A DNA stretch of 64,000 nt from Secundilactobacillus pentosiphilus (GCF_002217985.1 NZ_BCMI01000003.1:74504-138503), one strand, 5' to 3'; positions 48,120 through 58,596 are shown, counted from the stretch's first letter. Numbers and translations are program-made. The notes: generated by a model from the sequence alone, not told the origin.

Positions 48120-49241
48120 ATGACTAAACCAATTAAAGTAATGACAGTTTTCGGTACCCGGCCAGAAGCCATTAAAATGGCACCGATTGTGTTAAGAATG
48201 CAACGTGATAGAGACCATTTTACACCGATTACGGTTGTGACCGCCCAACACCGGGAAATGTTAGACCAAGTTTTAGACATTTTTAAAATTAAACCGGATT
48301 ATGATCTCAACATTATGAAACCTAATCAGACACTGGCACAGATCACTAGCCGAGTCTTAGTTCACCTGGACAGCGTGATTGATGACGTTAAACCGGACAT
48401 CATTTTGGTCCACGGCGATACCACGACCACTTTCGCGGCCAGTGTCAGTGCGTTTTATCACCAGGTACCGCTCGGCCACGTTGAAGCGGGGTTACGGACG
48501 TGGGACAAGTACTCGCCTTATCCGGAGGAAATGAACCGCCAGCTGACCGATATTTTAAGCGATTACTACTTTGCACCAACGTCGTTGAGCCGGGAAAACC
48601 TGCTGAAGCAAAATCATCCTGACGACCGGATCTTTATCACCGGTAATACCGCCATTGACGCGCTGCAGCAAACGGTTGACGAAGATTACCATCACGCTGT
48701 GTTAGACCAAATTGACGACCAGCACCGGATCATCTTACTGACGATGCACCGGCGGGAAAATCAGGGAGAGCCTATGAAGCGGGTCTTCCGGGCGATTCGC
48801 CAAGTGATTGCCGAACACCCCGATGTTGAACTGGTTTATCCGGTACACCTCAGTCCAGCTGTACAGAAAGTGGCTAAAGCTGAGCTGGGTAATACCGATC
48901 GAATTCATTTAATTGAGCCGTTAGACGTCGTCGACTTTCATAATCTGGCTGCCCGCAGCTACCTGATCATGACTGATTCCGGCGGCGTGCAGGAAGAAGC
49001 ACCATCTCTGGGCAAGCCCGTGCTGGTCTTAAGGGACGAAACAGAGCGGCCGGAGGGTGTCAAGGCGGGGACCTTAAAGTTAGTCGGAACTGACCCCCAA
49101 GTTGTAACAGAGGCCATGGAGACCTTACTGACGGATAAGCGGGCTTACCGTCAAATGGCTGACGCCAAGAATCCGTACGGTGACGGGCACGCTTCAGAAC
49201 GTATCTTAAAGGCAATTCAAGACCACCAGCAGCAACTGTGA
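48120..49241 (+). CDS. wecB: UDP-N-acetylglucosamine 2-epimerase (non-hydrolysing)
   Basis: 373 residues. FGTRPEAIKMAP, TAQHREMLDQVL, VHGDTTTTFA, GHVEAGLRTWDKYSPYPEEMNRQ and TDSGGVQEEAPSLGKPVLVLR are the family signatures. It makes UDP-ManNAc from UDP-GlcNAc for wall teichoic acid linkage units (also named mnaA). ATG at 48120 follows GGGAG. The yihY-like gene follows after 9 bases. Confidence 0.93.
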   Translation: MTKPIKVMTVFGTRPEAIKMAPIVLRMQRDRDHFTPITVVTAQHREMLDQVLDIFKIKPDYDLNIMKPNQTLAQITSRVLVHLDSVIDDVKPDIILVHGDTTTTFAASVSAFYHQVPLGHVEAGLRTWDKYSPYPEEMNRQLTDILSDYYFAPTSLSRENLLKQNHPDDRIFITGNTAIDALQQTVDEDYHHAVLDQIDDQHRIILLTMHRRENQGEPMKRVFRAIRQVIAEHPDVELVYPVHLSPAVQKVAKAELGNTDRIHLIEPLDVVDFHNLAARSYLIMTDSGGVQEEAPSLGKPVLVLRDETERPEGVKAGTLKLVGTDPQVVTEAMETLLTDKRAYRQMADAKNPYGDGHASERILKAIQDHQQQL

Positions 49242-49250
49242 GGTTAAATC

Positions 49251-50195
49251 ATGCAAACAGGTTTTAAAGAATTCATCAAGCAGCTTATCCGCCGCTTCGC
49301 GCAAGCCAATATCAATGATTCAGCGGCGGTCCTGTCATACTATATGCTGCTGTCGATCTTCCCAATCATGTTGATTGCTGGAAACTTAATTTCGTTTTTA
49401 CATTTTAATACGAACAACGTGCTGCGGTATATTGAGCCGGTGTTGCCGGACCCGGTCTACCAAACACTTGCCCCAATTATTCGTTCGTTTCTGGAGCAGG
49501 GCAGTACCGGGACCCTGTCGTTAGGTATTATTGTGACCATCTGGTCGGCAGGGCGTGCCGTGGCCGCCTTTCAGCGCAGTATTAATTTAGCTTATGGCAT
49601 TGAGCAGCCTAACGCGATTATTAGCCGTTTCTTTTCCTTTATCTTGATTATTTTAGTCATTATCTCGATTATGGCGATCGGCGTTCTCTTTAGTTTAAGC
49701 GAGTGGTTAGGCAGGTATCTCAAGCCGTGGCTGAATATCTCGAATCATTTGACGGATTTCATCGGCAGTTTAAGGTGGCCCATTTCGTTTTTGGTCATTT
49801 TTTTGCTCAGCGGCCTTTTATACATGGTCGTTCCTTCCGCCAAAGTTAAACTGCGCTACGTCTGGATCGGCGCCTTTATAACCACTATCGGCTGGTTGAT
49901 CCTGGCGCAAGGCTTCTCGATTTATATCCGTTACTTTGCGCGTAACATTACGGGGTATCAAACCCTTGGAACGTTCATTATTTTACTGATTTGGATGAAT
50001 ATTTCCGGTATTATTCTGCTAGCCGGGGGCGTCATTAACGCCACGGTCCAAGAGTGGCGGCAGGGTGAAATCGAAGAATTGGATATTATGCAAAACATTG
50101 TTGATCAGGCCAGGGTGACCCATCATAAACGGCAAACAAAAAGAAGGTCGGCTTCTAACGGAAAAAAGAAGCGGCCTTCTGGTAAAAACAAGTGA
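49251..50195 (+). CDS. YihY/BrkB-family membrane protein
   Basis: 314 residues with six to seven hydrophobic segments and the family patterns AAVLSYYMLLSIFPIML and WMNISGIILLAGGVINA. The C-terminal 35 residues are rich in Lys and Arg. That basic coding end also forms the terminator of the opposite gene (see 50135-50180). Family function is uncertain; old RNase BN naming is not supported. Stop codon abuts the stop of flavodoxin with no gap. Confidence 0.88.
   Translation: MQTGFKEFIKQLIRRFAQANINDSAAVLSYYMLLSIFPIMLIAGNLISFLHFNTNNVLRYIEPVLPDPVYQTLAPIIRSFLEQGSTGTLSLGIIVTIWSAGRAVAAFQRSINLAYGIEQPNAIISRFFSFILIILVIISIMAIGVLFSLSEWLGRYLKPWLNISNHLTDFIGSLRWPISFLVIFLLSGLLYMVVPSAKVKLRYVWIGAFITTIGWLILAQGFSIYIRYFARNITGYQTLGTFIILLIWMNISGIILLAGGVINATVQEWRQGEIEELDIMQNIVDQARVTHHKRQTKRRSASNGKKKRPSGKNK
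50135..50180 (-). terminator. Flavodoxin terminator inside the yihY-like coding end
   Basis: On the minus strand AGAAGGCCGCTTCT and AGAAGCCGACCTTCT form a near-perfect stem around TTTTTCCGTT, followed by TTTTGTTT. On the plus strand the same bases code for the Lys/Arg/Ser tail of the YihY-like protein. Confidence 0.8.
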
Positions 50196-50642
50196 TTATT
50201 TAGCTTGATCGACTAACTTTTGGGCGAAGTCATCTAAGGTTTTGATGTCGGCGTCTTCGGGCTCCAAGTTGATTTTGACGTTGTCAGCACCCTGTGTTGC
50301 ACCGGCAGCCTTGAGCTTTTTGCCGTAGGCGTCTACCGCGACACAGAAGTCGTCGCCGTAGAAGGTGTCACCAGATCCGGCAACGCCGTAGACTTTGCCG
50401 GATAAATCAACGTCTTCCAGGTCATCGTAGAAGTCCATGCCCTCTTCAGGCAGTTCGCCTTCGTCGTAAGTGTACGGACAAACCACGCAGATATCGACGT
50501 CTTCGAAAGAGTCGGCGTCAGTTTGAGAAATTTCGGATTCCGTGACGTCGACACCTAATTGTTCTAATTTTTCAGTAATAATATCGGCAATATCTTCGTT
50601 ATTACCGGTGATGGTTGCAAACACAACGTGTGCAGTTGCCAT
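50196..50642 (-). CDS. Flavodoxin
   Basis: 148 residues, acidic. FMN phosphate loop ATITGNNEDIAD, then CPYTYDEGELPEE and VAGSGDTFYGDDFC are typical of short-chain flavodoxins. An electron carrier for reductases; its partner is not in the window. ATG at 50642. The terminator lies in the convergent gene. Confidence 0.92.
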   Translation of the reverse strand: MATAHVVFATITGNNEDIADIITEKLEQLGVDVTESEISQTDADSFEDVDICVVCPYTYDEGELPEEGMDFYDDLEDVDLSGKVYGVAGSGDTFYGDDFCVAVDAYGKKLKAAGATQGADNVKINLEPEDADIKTLDDFAQKLVDQAK

Positions 50643-50712
50643 TGAAGTCGCCCCTATTCTTAAGTATGAATTACCTTCAGTATATCAAACTAGCAAGGGA
50701 GTGTGAAATGAC

Positions 50713-51537
50713 ATGGCAGGGGATTCGTCAACAAAATTGGAAATTACCAAAATCGAGGCTCAAAAGCGGGCGGGCCGTTATAACGTGTACGTGAACGGAC
50801 ATTACGCTTTTCCCGTCAGCGAAGACGTCTTGATTCGCTACCGCTTGCTGAAGGGCACTGAACTGACGGCGGATATGATCAAGACGCTGGAATCAGCAGA
50901 TGATCAGTCTAAGGCCTATGAGTTGGCACTGAACTACCTGTCCTATCAGCAGCGTACCGAAAAGGAACTCAGTGATTACCTCGTCAAAAAAGAGGTGCCG
51001 GAAACCACGGTTGCACCGGTAATGGCCCGCTTGATCGACGATAAGCTGCTGGACGACGAACATTACGCACACAGCTATGTACGAACCATGAAACGGACCA
51101 GTGATAAGGGGCCTAGTGTGATTCGCCGTCAGCTGAAGCAGCGCGGGGTCAAGGATGAACTCATTGATAACGCGTTAGCTGAGGATTATCAGCCAAACGA
51201 ACAGCTGGAGCGCCTCTCTGAGCTGGTTAAAAAGTTAAAGCGCCAGTACCAAAAACTGACCCCCAAAATCCAGCGGCAGAAAGTTCAGCAGCGGCTGGTC
51301 GAAAAAGGCTTTTCCTTCGATTTGGTTGGCCAAGCACTGGCTGAGACCAGCTTCGAAATGGACAGTGAAACTGAACTGGCGCTGCTATCTTCACAAGCCG
51401 AGAAGCTTTGGCGCCGTTATCATGCCAAGCCGGAGCGCGAACGGCAGCTGAAAATTCGTCAGTCCTTGTACCGCAAGGGTTTTAGTGGCGACTTGATTTC
51501 CCGATGGCTTGAGCAGAAGGCCGAAGAAGAGTCTTAA
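50713..51537 (+). CDS. recX: Regulatory protein RecX
   Basis: 274 residues, the long Firmicutes form. Repeated three-helix motifs are visible: ALNYLSYQQRTEKELSDYLVKK, VMARLIDDKLLDDEHYAHSYVR and two further copies (IRRQLKQRGVKDELID; IRQSLYRKGFSGDLISRWL). RecX modulates RecA filaments. ATG at 50713 with AAGGGAG about 11 bases upstream. Confidence 0.9.
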   Translation: MAGDSSTKLEITKIEAQKRAGRYNVYVNGHYAFPVSEDVLIRYRLLKGTELTADMIKTLESADDQSKAYELALNYLSYQQRTEKELSDYLVKKEVPETTVAPVMARLIDDKLLDDEHYAHSYVRTMKRTSDKGPSVIRRQLKQRGVKDELIDNALAEDYQPNEQLERLSELVKKLKRQYQKLTPKIQRQKVQQRLVEKGFSFDLVGQALAETSFEMDSETELALLSSQAEKLWRRYHAKPERERQLKIRQSLYRKGFSGDLISRWLEQKAEEES

Positions 51538-51549
51538 CAGGGTTAACCA

Positions 51550-51578
51550 TTGTGTTGGTGAATTGGGTTTGCTATAAT
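51550..51578 (+). promoter_or_regulatory. Promoter of the DUF402 gene
   Basis: TTGTGT (51550-51555), exact 17-bp spacer and TATAAT (51573-51578). Confidence 0.65.
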
Positions 51579-51631
51579 AGGGGGCGAATTTAATTAATCA
51601 TACCCGACACTTTGGAAAGTAGGGTTTAAAT

Positions 51632-52180
51632 ATGGCGCGCGAAGCTAGAGGACCTAAGGAAGGCGACTTCATTACGATCAAAAGCTACAAGCACGACGGA
51701 AGTTTGCATCGAACTTGGCGCGATACAATGGTACTTAAAACAAGCGAAAATGCCCTCATCGGCTGCAATGACCATACCCTGGTGATTGAAGATGATGGGC
51801 GGCGATGGGTCACTCGTGAACCGGCAATTGTTTATTTTCATAAACACTATTGGTTTAATGTTGTTGCGATGATTCGGGATAATGGGGTTTCTTACTACTG
51901 TAACCTGGCAACCCCCTATGTTTTGGATAAAGAAGCATTAAAGTATATAGATTATGATTTGGACGTGAAGGTTTTCCCTGACGGTGAAAAACGGTTGCTG
52001 GATATTGACGAGTATGAGGTGTTTAGTCGTCGTTGGCAGTATCCGCCTGAAATTGACAAGATTTTGAAAGCAAACGTCCTGATTTTGGTTGATTGGATCA
52101 ATAACCGGAAGGGACCGTTTTCGAAAGAATACGTTGATTTATGGTACTCACGCTATCTCGAGCTCTCTCGTCACAAGTAA
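51632..52180 (+). CDS. DUF402 / nucleoside tri- and diphosphatase (Ntdp-like)
   Basis: 182 residues. The sequence follows the UPF0374 family ([67 protein letters not shown]). The characterised S. aureus member hydrolyses nucleoside tri- and diphosphates. The acidic residues D (YIDYDLD, DIDEYE) are conserved by eye. Monocistronic, between its own promoter and the terminator at 52199. Confidence 0.88.
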   Translation: MAREARGPKEGDFITIKSYKHDGSLHRTWRDTMVLKTSENALIGCNDHTLVIEDDGRRWVTREPAIVYFHKHYWFNVVAMIRDNGVSYYCNLATPYVLDKEALKYIDYDLDVKVFPDGEKRLLDIDEYEVFSRRWQYPPEIDKILKANVLILVDWINNRKGPFSKEYVDLWYSRYLELSRHK

Positions 52181-52198
52181 TGGAGTTGCGTTGTAAAT

Positions 52199-52236
52199 AA
52201 AAGCGGGGTTGGCCAAACAAGCCGACCCCGCTTTTT
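52199..52236. terminator. Terminator after the DUF402 gene
   Basis: A 15-bp stem (AAAAGCGGGGTTGGC with GCCGACCCCGCTTTT, one mismatch) is followed by TTTG. Confidence 0.9.
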
Positions 52237-52295
52237 GTGTGTCTTTAGATATGATAGAATGATAACAATTCACGTCGTTCGAAGGGGGCATTGGG

Positions 52296-53441
52296 ATGTT
52301 TAATCAGTTGCAGCGGTCAAAGCTGTTGTTTTGGTCACTGGAAATTCTGGTGGTGGCCACATTAATTTGGGTCTGTACCAAGTTAGGCTTTCTCTTTGCG
52401 CCGATCGGTACCTTCTTTCGAACGGTATTCATGCCGATCCTGTTGGCCGGCATTTTATACTACATGTTCAATCCAATCGTCAAACTGCTGCAAAAAGTAA
52501 GAATTGGCCGCTTCCGTTTAAACCGGACTTGGTCAGTAGCAGTTTTGTTTTTGGCACTGTTTGGTATCTTAGCCGGTGGCTTATTCTGGCTGGTGCCGAG
52601 GTTGATCCAGCAAGTGGCTACGCTGGTTGATAACGTACCCCACATTGTTCGCATCATCCAGGGAACGCTGAATCATTTGAACCGCCGCTTAAGTCAGTAC
52701 GACTGGTTAAAAAACGTGGATTTTCAGTCCTATGCGTCCCAGTTGGAACACGGCCTGTCCAACTATGCTAAGACTTTCATGACGGGGTTAACGAACAGCG
52801 TTGGTACGGTGATCGGTATGGCAACCAGCGTGACGATCGTAGCGATTACCGTCCCGGTGATGCTGTTTTACATGTTGAAGGACGGCCAGAAATTAATGCC
52901 GGCTTTGCGACGGCTGCTGCCCGAAAAACAGGCTGATCAAACCATGAATATTTTGTCTCAAATGAGCCAGACGCTGTCGCACTATATCGGTGGACAAGTG
53001 ATCGAGTGCCTGTTCGTCATGACGTTTACGTCGATCGGGTTTACGCTGGTCGGCTTGAAGTACGGGTTGCTGCTGGGAATCTTTGCTGGGATGTGTAATA
53101 TTATTCCCTACGTTGGGCCGTATATTGGGGTTTTGCCCGCAGTCATTGTGGCCATTAGCAGCGGCTTGCCGGAGGTGATTTCAGTTCTGATCGTCACGGT
53201 GGTCGTTCAGCAAATTGACGGTAATTTTGTTTATCCTAACGTCATCGGCCGGACACTCAAAATTCATCCGCTGACGATCATTGTGATCTTGATGGTGGCG
53301 GGTAACATTGCTGGCTTGATGGGCATGATTTTAGGGGTGCCGCTTTACGCAGTGGTCAAAGTCATTGTCGAAAACATCTACCATATCTGGCGGCTGCAAA
53401 GCGAGCATCGAAACGGGGGCAAGGTGCATCCGCCATCTTAA
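52296..53441 (+). CDS. AI-2E-family transporter (PerM/YdiK-like)
   Basis: 381 residues with about eight hydrophobic segments. FAGMCNIIPYVGPYIGVLPAVIVA and QQIDGNFVYPNVIGRTLKIHPLTII are the family core. Members have been linked to AI-2 export or Na+/H+ antiport, so the substrate cannot be named. ATG at 52296 follows GAAGGGGG. Confidence 0.88.
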   Translation: MFNQLQRSKLLFWSLEILVVATLIWVCTKLGFLFAPIGTFFRTVFMPILLAGILYYMFNPIVKLLQKVRIGRFRLNRTWSVAVLFLALFGILAGGLFWLVPRLIQQVATLVDNVPHIVRIIQGTLNHLNRRLSQYDWLKNVDFQSYASQLEHGLSNYAKTFMTGLTNSVGTVIGMATSVTIVAITVPVMLFYMLKDGQKLMPALRRLLPEKQADQTMNILSQMSQTLSHYIGGQVIECLFVMTFTSIGFTLVGLKYGLLLGIFAGMCNIIPYVGPYIGVLPAVIVAISSGLPEVISVLIVTVVVQQIDGNFVYPNVIGRTLKIHPLTIIVILMVAGNIAGLMGMILGVPLYAVVKVIVENIYHIWRLQSEHRNGGKVHPPS

Positions 53442-53487
53442 ACCTAAATGATTCCGTAAATCAGCCGATAATTACTTGATGGGCAGT

Positions 53488-53515
53488 TTGTTTGTGTTAA
53501 AATTTATGATATTAT
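53488..53515 (+). promoter_or_regulatory. tagD promoter
   Basis: TTGTTT (53488-53493), 16-bp spacer and TATTAT (53510-53515). Confidence 0.5.
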
Positions 53516-53565
53516 AGTCGAGTTAGGAAAGACGATTTAAATTCATAGTTAAGCAGGAGATTTAA

Positions 53566-53976
53566 ATGAAAAAAGTAATTACGTATGGAACCTTTGATTT
53601 ATTGCATAAAGGACATGTACGACTCTTAAAGCGGGCACGCGCGCTTGGTGATCATCTGACCGTTTGTTTATCGTCAGACGAATTCAATGCGATTAAGGGC
53701 AAAAAAGCATATACGTCATATGAAGACCGGAAGTATATTCTGGAAGCTATCCGCTACGTGGACGAAGTTATTCCCGAAAAGAATTGGGACCAAAAGATTC
53801 ACGATGTTCAGGAAAACAACATCGATATCTTTGTGATGGGCGACGATTGGAAGGGCAAGTTTGATTTCTTGAAGGATTACTGCCAAGTCATCTACTTACC
53901 TCGGACAGAGGGGATTTCAACCACTAAGATCAAGGAAGATTTGGGTCTTAAAGCCGGCCTTGACTGGAAAGAATAA
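53566..53976 (+). CDS. tagD: Glycerol-3-phosphate cytidylyltransferase
   Basis: 136 residues. GTFDLLHKGHVRLL (HxGH motif), KAYTSYEDRKYILEAIRYVD and RTEGISTTKIK are diagnostic. It makes CDP-glycerol for poly(glycerol phosphate) wall teichoic acid. ATG at 53566 follows AGGAG. A terminator separates it from the following genes, which are on the same strand and include tagF. Confidence 0.95.
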   Translation: MKKVITYGTFDLLHKGHVRLLKRARALGDHLTVCLSSDEFNAIKGKKAYTSYEDRKYILEAIRYVDEVIPEKNWDQKIHDVQENNIDIFVMGDDWKGKFDFLKDYCQVIYLPRTEGISTTKIKEDLGLKAGLDWKE

Positions 53977-53994
53977 TCAGTTGAATGTAACGAC

Positions 53995-54028
53995 AAATAT
54001 CCCCAGTTGCGACTAGGGATATTTTATT
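53995..54028 (+). terminator. Terminator after tagD
   Basis: AAATATCCC and GGGATATTT form a 9-bp stem followed by TATTG. Confidence 0.75.
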
Positions 54029-54055
54029 GCAATTTAAAGTGAGGTTAATGTCGTC

Positions 54056-54892
54056 ATGAAACAAGCAATTTTTTGGGTCACGTCTTTGGCTGGATTAAGG
54101 AAGCTGACCTTTAAACAAAAGGTGAAATCGTTGATGAATGATCAAGTTCAAGTAACCATCATTTTGGCGATGATCCGGTTTAATCATTATGAAGTAGCGC
54201 GTCATCTGATTGAAGCACAGTTTCAAAGAAGCCAGCTGCTGCAGCTCAATATTGTTTCGCTTGCTGATTTAATGGCCGATGCGCCAGGCATTGAAGTTGC
54301 CAGTGAAGAACAGTTTAAAACGGATTTTGAAGCGTTACCGTCGCACCGGTTTGATGCTGTTGATGACACGCAGCAGACAATTGTGCGCTATATTAAAGGT
54401 GGCGAAATTACCGCGGAAGTCAGTGAAGATCTTAACCAAAATCCGCTGTTAAAAACGCGGTTTAACAATCATCAGCCCGTGCAGTCTGCCGTCTACGCAG
54501 CTGGCAAGCAGTTTGGCATTATCAGCTATCAAGAAGGTGAACTGGCACAAGCATTGCTCTTAAACCGGCAAGGTCAGCTAGTGACCCGGTTTATCCGCCA
54601 TACTAAGCCCGTGAGCTACGTTTACACCATGGGTCGGACTTCCAAGTTGGCGTTTACGGAGTTGGTCTCAGAAACCGATAAGGGGCAGCACGTGATTTAT
54701 CAGGATTCAGAAGTTCGATCCTATTACGAAGTTGTCAGCTATCAAGATTATGACCGGTTTGACAGCGTTTATTCATTTTACGCCAGTTTGTTGGAAAAGG
54801 TGGCTGGTGCTGATTCTGGTTTATTTATCGATCTGAATGACAATCCGAAATTGACGCCGTACTTACCGCAACAGTTGATCTTTAATTACTAA
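54056..54892 (+). CDS. Unrecognised protein in the teichoic acid cluster
   Basis: 278 residues, soluble, no signal peptide. I do not recognise it securely. The N-terminal third is helical (MKQAIFWVTSLAGLRKLTF); the middle and end look like beta strands with aromatic residues (GIISYQEGELAQALLL, HVIYQDSEVRSYYEVVSYQDYD). There is a faint resemblance to the beta-rich N-terminal region of DUF1975-type teichoic or serine-rich-protein glycosyltransferases, but no glycosyltransferase motif is seen. Its stop overlaps the AAGGAG of tagF, so the two are coupled. A partner or modifier of TagF is a reasonable guess. Confidence 0.7.
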   Translation: MKQAIFWVTSLAGLRKLTFKQKVKSLMNDQVQVTIILAMIRFNHYEVARHLIEAQFQRSQLLQLNIVSLADLMADAPGIEVASEEQFKTDFEALPSHRFDAVDDTQQTIVRYIKGGEITAEVSEDLNQNPLLKTRFNNHQPVQSAVYAAGKQFGIISYQEGELAQALLLNRQGQLVTRFIRHTKPVSYVYTMGRTSKLAFTELVSETDKGQHVIYQDSEVRSYYEVVSYQDYDRFDSVYSFYASLLEKVAGADSGLFIDLNDNPKLTPYLPQQLIFNY

Positions 54893-54907
54893 GGAGTGTC
54901 GCTAGTT

Positions 54908-56932
54908 TTGCGTGCAATATTATCTGGGTTACACCAAAAAAAGAAAAAACAAGAATTAGAATTTGAACTTATCGACGTTCCCGGCTCCTTTGATAATCTG
55001 AGAGTGATGTTTTTGGAAACGAGCACGTTAGCTTCGGTGACGGTGCCAGTTCAACGGGTCTTTGACAACAATTTGATCCGCATTCAAATTGATCCCGACC
55101 AACTGCAGTTTGAGGCGTTTGGTCAAAGCGAATTTGCCTGGCAGCTGTTTTTAGCGTTTAATACCGCCGATGAACAGGTGATCTTACAGGTGGAGTCTGA
55201 GTATTTGAGCGACCGTCACCAGTTATCGCTGACCAGTTATTATCAGGTCAATTCGGATGCTGATGGCATGGCTGTCTTTAATATTCATACGCAGCAGCCG
55301 GAAGACCAGTTTACCATCAACTCCGTTAACTTAACGGATGATGCACTGAGTATTACCGGCTATAACCGAATCAACGGCCAAGCTATCAAGGATCAAAAAA
55401 TCATTTTAAAGACTCAGGAATCGGGGGGCAAGTTGGCTTACCCGACTTCAGCGGGGACTTTGAAAACGTTGTTTACCGCAAATATTCCGCTAACGGATCT
55501 GCCGTCTGATTCCGTTGAAGACTTGTACATTCAGTATACGGTCGGGACACGGGAAATCGAACAGCGTATCATTTTGACACGTTCGCTAGAAGGCCAAATG
55601 ACGCAAACCATCCTGCCGGGCAGCCGAATGGTCTTAATTGAAAAAAATATCAATAATGGCATCGTCATCAAAGAGTTCCCAGCGCCTTCCCTGGGTGAAA
55701 AGGTGGCTGCTTTGCCGCAAAAACTGCAGGGCGTGGTGGACTTGGGTCGGACGATTCAAGATAAGCTTAACTTACAAAGAATGCGCTGGCTCTTTAAATC
55801 GGGACACCGGCCATATGAACAGCCGACGATCGTGTTTGAAAGTTTTGGCGGCCGGCAAGTCAGTGACAGTCCGTACGCGATTTACCGCTTATTTACTGAA
55901 CTGTACCCGGGCTTTACGTTTGTCTGGTCAATTGACCGTTCACTAAAGAAGTTCTGTAAACAAAATCAGATTCCCTACGTGGTTCGTCGGACTTCAAAAT
56001 GGGTCCGGACCCTGGAGAAGAGTTCTTATTGGATCAGTAATGCCCGCTTCCCGGCTTGGGTCAAAAAGCCGTCTTACGTGACTTATATCCAGACTTGGCA
56101 CGGTACGCCGCTGAAGAAACTGGGCCTGGACATTGAAAACGTGGCCATGCCAGGCACCACGACCACGAAGTATCACGACAACTTCGTGAAGGAAGCTAAC
56201 CGTTGGGACGCCTTGGTTTCACCTAACGACTACTCCACTCAGATCTTCCGTTCAGCCTTCGGGTTTAATAATCAAATCTTAAAGGTCGGGTATCCGCGAA
56301 ACGATGAATTGATCAACACGGCACCCGAAGACATTAAGACACTGAAGGAACAAATGGGGATCCCACTGGACAAAAAGGTGGTGCTATACGCACCAACGTA
56401 CCGTGATAATCAGTTTGCTGAAAAGGGGAAGTACACCTTCGAGCTGCCGTTTAGTCTGGATGATTTCAGAAAACAGTTCGGGGAGGACACCGTCCTGATT
56501 TTGCGGATGCACTATTTGATTGCCAACGCCATGGATATTAGTGACTACACGGACTTCGTTTACGATTTCTCAAGTTACCCGAATATTTCTGACCTGTACT
56601 TGGTATCGGATATGCTGGTCACGGATTACTCGTCCGTTTTCTTCGACTATGCTTACTTGAAGCGGCCAATCCTCTTTTATCCATACGATTATCATTTGTA
56701 TAAAGACGAACTGCGTGGGTTCTACCTTGATTACGAAAAAGACCTTCCAGGACAAATTGCCAATAGTGAAAGCCAGCTGCTTTTAGGCATTGCCGATTGT
56801 CTTAAACACCCTGATATGAGTGAAGACACGAAGTTTATGAAATTCTATAACCGGTTTTGTTCCATCGATGACGGCCTGAGTTCACTCAAAGTAGTGAACT
56901 ACGTCGTTCATCAGATTGAAAAGAACGGTTAA
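54908..56932 (+). CDS. tagF: CDP-glycerol glycerophosphotransferase (TagF-like)
   Basis: 674 residues. The N-terminal 290 residues are beta-rich and variable; the C-terminal part is the Glyphos_transf domain: [30 protein letters not shown] and LRMHYL (the two catalytic-region histidines), [24 protein letters not shown]. It adds glycerol phosphate units from CDP-glycerol to the wall teichoic acid chain at the membrane. TTG at 54908 is chosen, because GTG at 54896 lies on the AAGGAG ribosome-binding site. prfC follows. Confidence 0.9.
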   Translation: MRAILSGLHQKKKKQELEFELIDVPGSFDNLRVMFLETSTLASVTVPVQRVFDNNLIRIQIDPDQLQFEAFGQSEFAWQLFLAFNTADEQVILQVESEYLSDRHQLSLTSYYQVNSDADGMAVFNIHTQQPEDQFTINSVNLTDDALSITGYNRINGQAIKDQKIILKTQESGGKLAYPTSAGTLKTLFTANIPLTDLPSDSVEDLYIQYTVGTREIEQRIILTRSLEGQMTQTILPGSRMVLIEKNINNGIVIKEFPAPSLGEKVAALPQKLQGVVDLGRTIQDKLNLQRMRWLFKSGHRPYEQPTIVFESFGGRQVSDSPYAIYRLFTELYPGFTFVWSIDRSLKKFCKQNQIPYVVRRTSKWVRTLEKSSYWISNARFPAWVKKPSYVTYIQTWHGTPLKKLGLDIENVAMPGTTTTKYHDNFVKEANRWDALVSPNDYSTQIFRSAFGFNNQILKVGYPRNDELINTAPEDIKTLKEQMGIPLDKKVVLYAPTYRDNQFAEKGKYTFELPFSLDDFRKQFGEDTVLILRMHYLIANAMDISDYTDFVYDFSSYPNISDLYLVSDMLVTDYSSVFFDYAYLKRPILFYPYDYHLYKDELRGFYLDYEKDLPGQIANSESQLLLGIADCLKHPDMSEDTKFMKFYNRFCSIDDGLSSLKVVNYVVHQIEKNG

Positions 56933-56958
56933 TGTCAATTCTGGAAAGGAATAGTGCT

Positions 56959-58527
56959 ATGACATTATCACAAGACGTGGCAAAACGACGCACGTTTGCC
57001 ATCATCTCTCACCCTGATGCGGGTAAGACGACCATTACCGAACAGCTGTTACTGTTTGGTGGTGTTGTGCGTCAAGCGGGGACGGTTAAAGCTAAGAAGA
57101 GCGGCAACTTCGCTAAATCCGACTGGATGGAAATTGAACAAAAACGTGGTATTTCCGTTACGAGTTCCGTGATGCAGTTTGATTACGAGGGGAAACGGAT
57201 CAATATCCTGGACACCCCTGGACACGAAGACTTCTCTGAAGATACTTACCGGACCTTAATGGCGGTTGACTCCGCTGTCATGGTCATCGACTCCGCAAAG
57301 GGGATCGAACCGCAAACTAAAAAACTGTTTAAGATTTGTAAAATGCGGGGGATCCCGATTTTTACTTTCATGAATAAGTTAGACCGTGATTCTCGCGACC
57401 CCATGGACTTGATCTCCGAACTAGAAGAAGTCCTCGGTATCGAAGGCTACCCAATGAACTGGCCGATCGGTATGGGTAAAGAGTTGAAGGGCCTTTATGA
57501 CCGGTTTGATAACCGGGTGGCGTTATTCCACCCGAAAGAGGACGGCACCACTTATTTGCCGCTAGACGAAAACGGCGACATTGATGATGCTGAACCGCTG
57601 AAAACCAACTCCTGGTATGAAGATGCCAGGGAGAACATGGAACTGATCGAAGACGCTGGTAACCAATTTGACGAAGCCAAGATTGCCAGCGGGGATCAGA
57701 CCCCCGTGTTCTTTGGCTCAGCCTTAGCCAACTTTGGTGTTAAAACCTTTTTGGAAACGTACTTGAAGTTTGCGCCGCAACCGGCTGCTCATCGAACTGA
57801 AAGCAACCAGGACGTGGAACCAACCGATAGTGAGTTTTCCGGATTTGTGTTTAAGATTCAAGCGAACATGAACCCTAAGCACCGTGATCGAATCGCCTTT
57901 GTGCGGATCTGTTCGGGCTTGTTTCAGCGCGGGATGGACGTCACTTTGGGTCGAACCGGTCAAACGATGCGGCTGTCCAACGTGACCGAGTTTATGGCTG
58001 ATACCAGGGAAAACGTGGAAACCGCGGTGGCTGGTGATATCATCGGCCTTTATGATACGGGAAACTACCAAATCGGCGACACCATTTATACCGGTAAGCA
58101 AAAGCTGCAGTTCGAAAAACTGCCGCAATTTACCCCTGAACTCTTTGTGCGGGTCACTGCTAAGAACGTGATGAAGCAAAAATCGTTCCATAAAGGGATC
58201 CAGCAACTGGTTCAAGAAGGTGCCATCCAGCTGTATACTTCGTATTCGACGGGTGACTACATCCTCGGGGCCGTTGGTCAACTTCAATTTGAAGTATTCC
58301 AGTTCCGTATGAAAAACGAATATAATTCTGACGTTGTGATGGAACCCATGGGCCACAAGATTGCCCGTTGGATCGACCCGGAGCAGCTTGATGAACGGAT
58401 GTCGTCCAGCAGAAACCTGCTGGTGAAAGATTTAGCCGGCGAGCCGTTATTCTTATTTGAAAATCAATTTGCGGAACGCTGGTTTACCGACAAGTATCCT
58501 GACGTGAAGTTAACCGCAAAGCTGTAA
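56959..58527 (+). CDS. prfC: Peptide chain release factor 3
   Basis: 522 residues, the usual RF3 length. GTPase motifs: SHPDAGKTT (G1), [16 protein letters not shown] (G3) and MNKLDRD (G4). It recycles RF1/RF2 after termination. ATG at 56959 follows GGAAAGGA by about 8 bases. The longer frame from 56932 would overlap the tagF stop. It probably shares the tagF transcript. Confidence 0.95.
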   Translation: MTLSQDVAKRRTFAIISHPDAGKTTITEQLLLFGGVVRQAGTVKAKKSGNFAKSDWMEIEQKRGISVTSSVMQFDYEGKRINILDTPGHEDFSEDTYRTLMAVDSAVMVIDSAKGIEPQTKKLFKICKMRGIPIFTFMNKLDRDSRDPMDLISELEEVLGIEGYPMNWPIGMGKELKGLYDRFDNRVALFHPKEDGTTYLPLDENGDIDDAEPLKTNSWYEDARENMELIEDAGNQFDEAKIASGDQTPVFFGSALANFGVKTFLETYLKFAPQPAAHRTESNQDVEPTDSEFSGFVFKIQANMNPKHRDRIAFVRICSGLFQRGMDVTLGRTGQTMRLSNVTEFMADTRENVETAVAGDIIGLYDTGNYQIGDTIYTGKQKLQFEKLPQFTPELFVRVTAKNVMKQKSFHKGIQQLVQEGAIQLYTSYSTGDYILGAVGQLQFEVFQFRMKNEYNSDVVMEPMGHKIARWIDPEQLDERMSSSRNLLVKDLAGEPLFLFENQFAERWFTDKYPDVKLTAKL

Positions 58528-58552
58528 AGAAATTTGAGTTCAATGACTATTT

Positions 58553-58596
58553 TAAAAATTCTGATCATCAGTTATTGGCTGGTGATCAGAATTTTT
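58553..58596 (+). terminator. Terminator after prfC
   Basis: AAAAATTCTGATCATCAG and CTGGTGATCAGAATTTTT form an 18-bp stem with one wobble, ending in T residues. Confidence 0.92.

Noticed and set aside
57724-58356. Minus-strand open frame of 210 codons within prfC
   Set aside because: It lies fully opposite a highly conserved gene and has no recognisable domain; long antisense frames are common in such codon usage.
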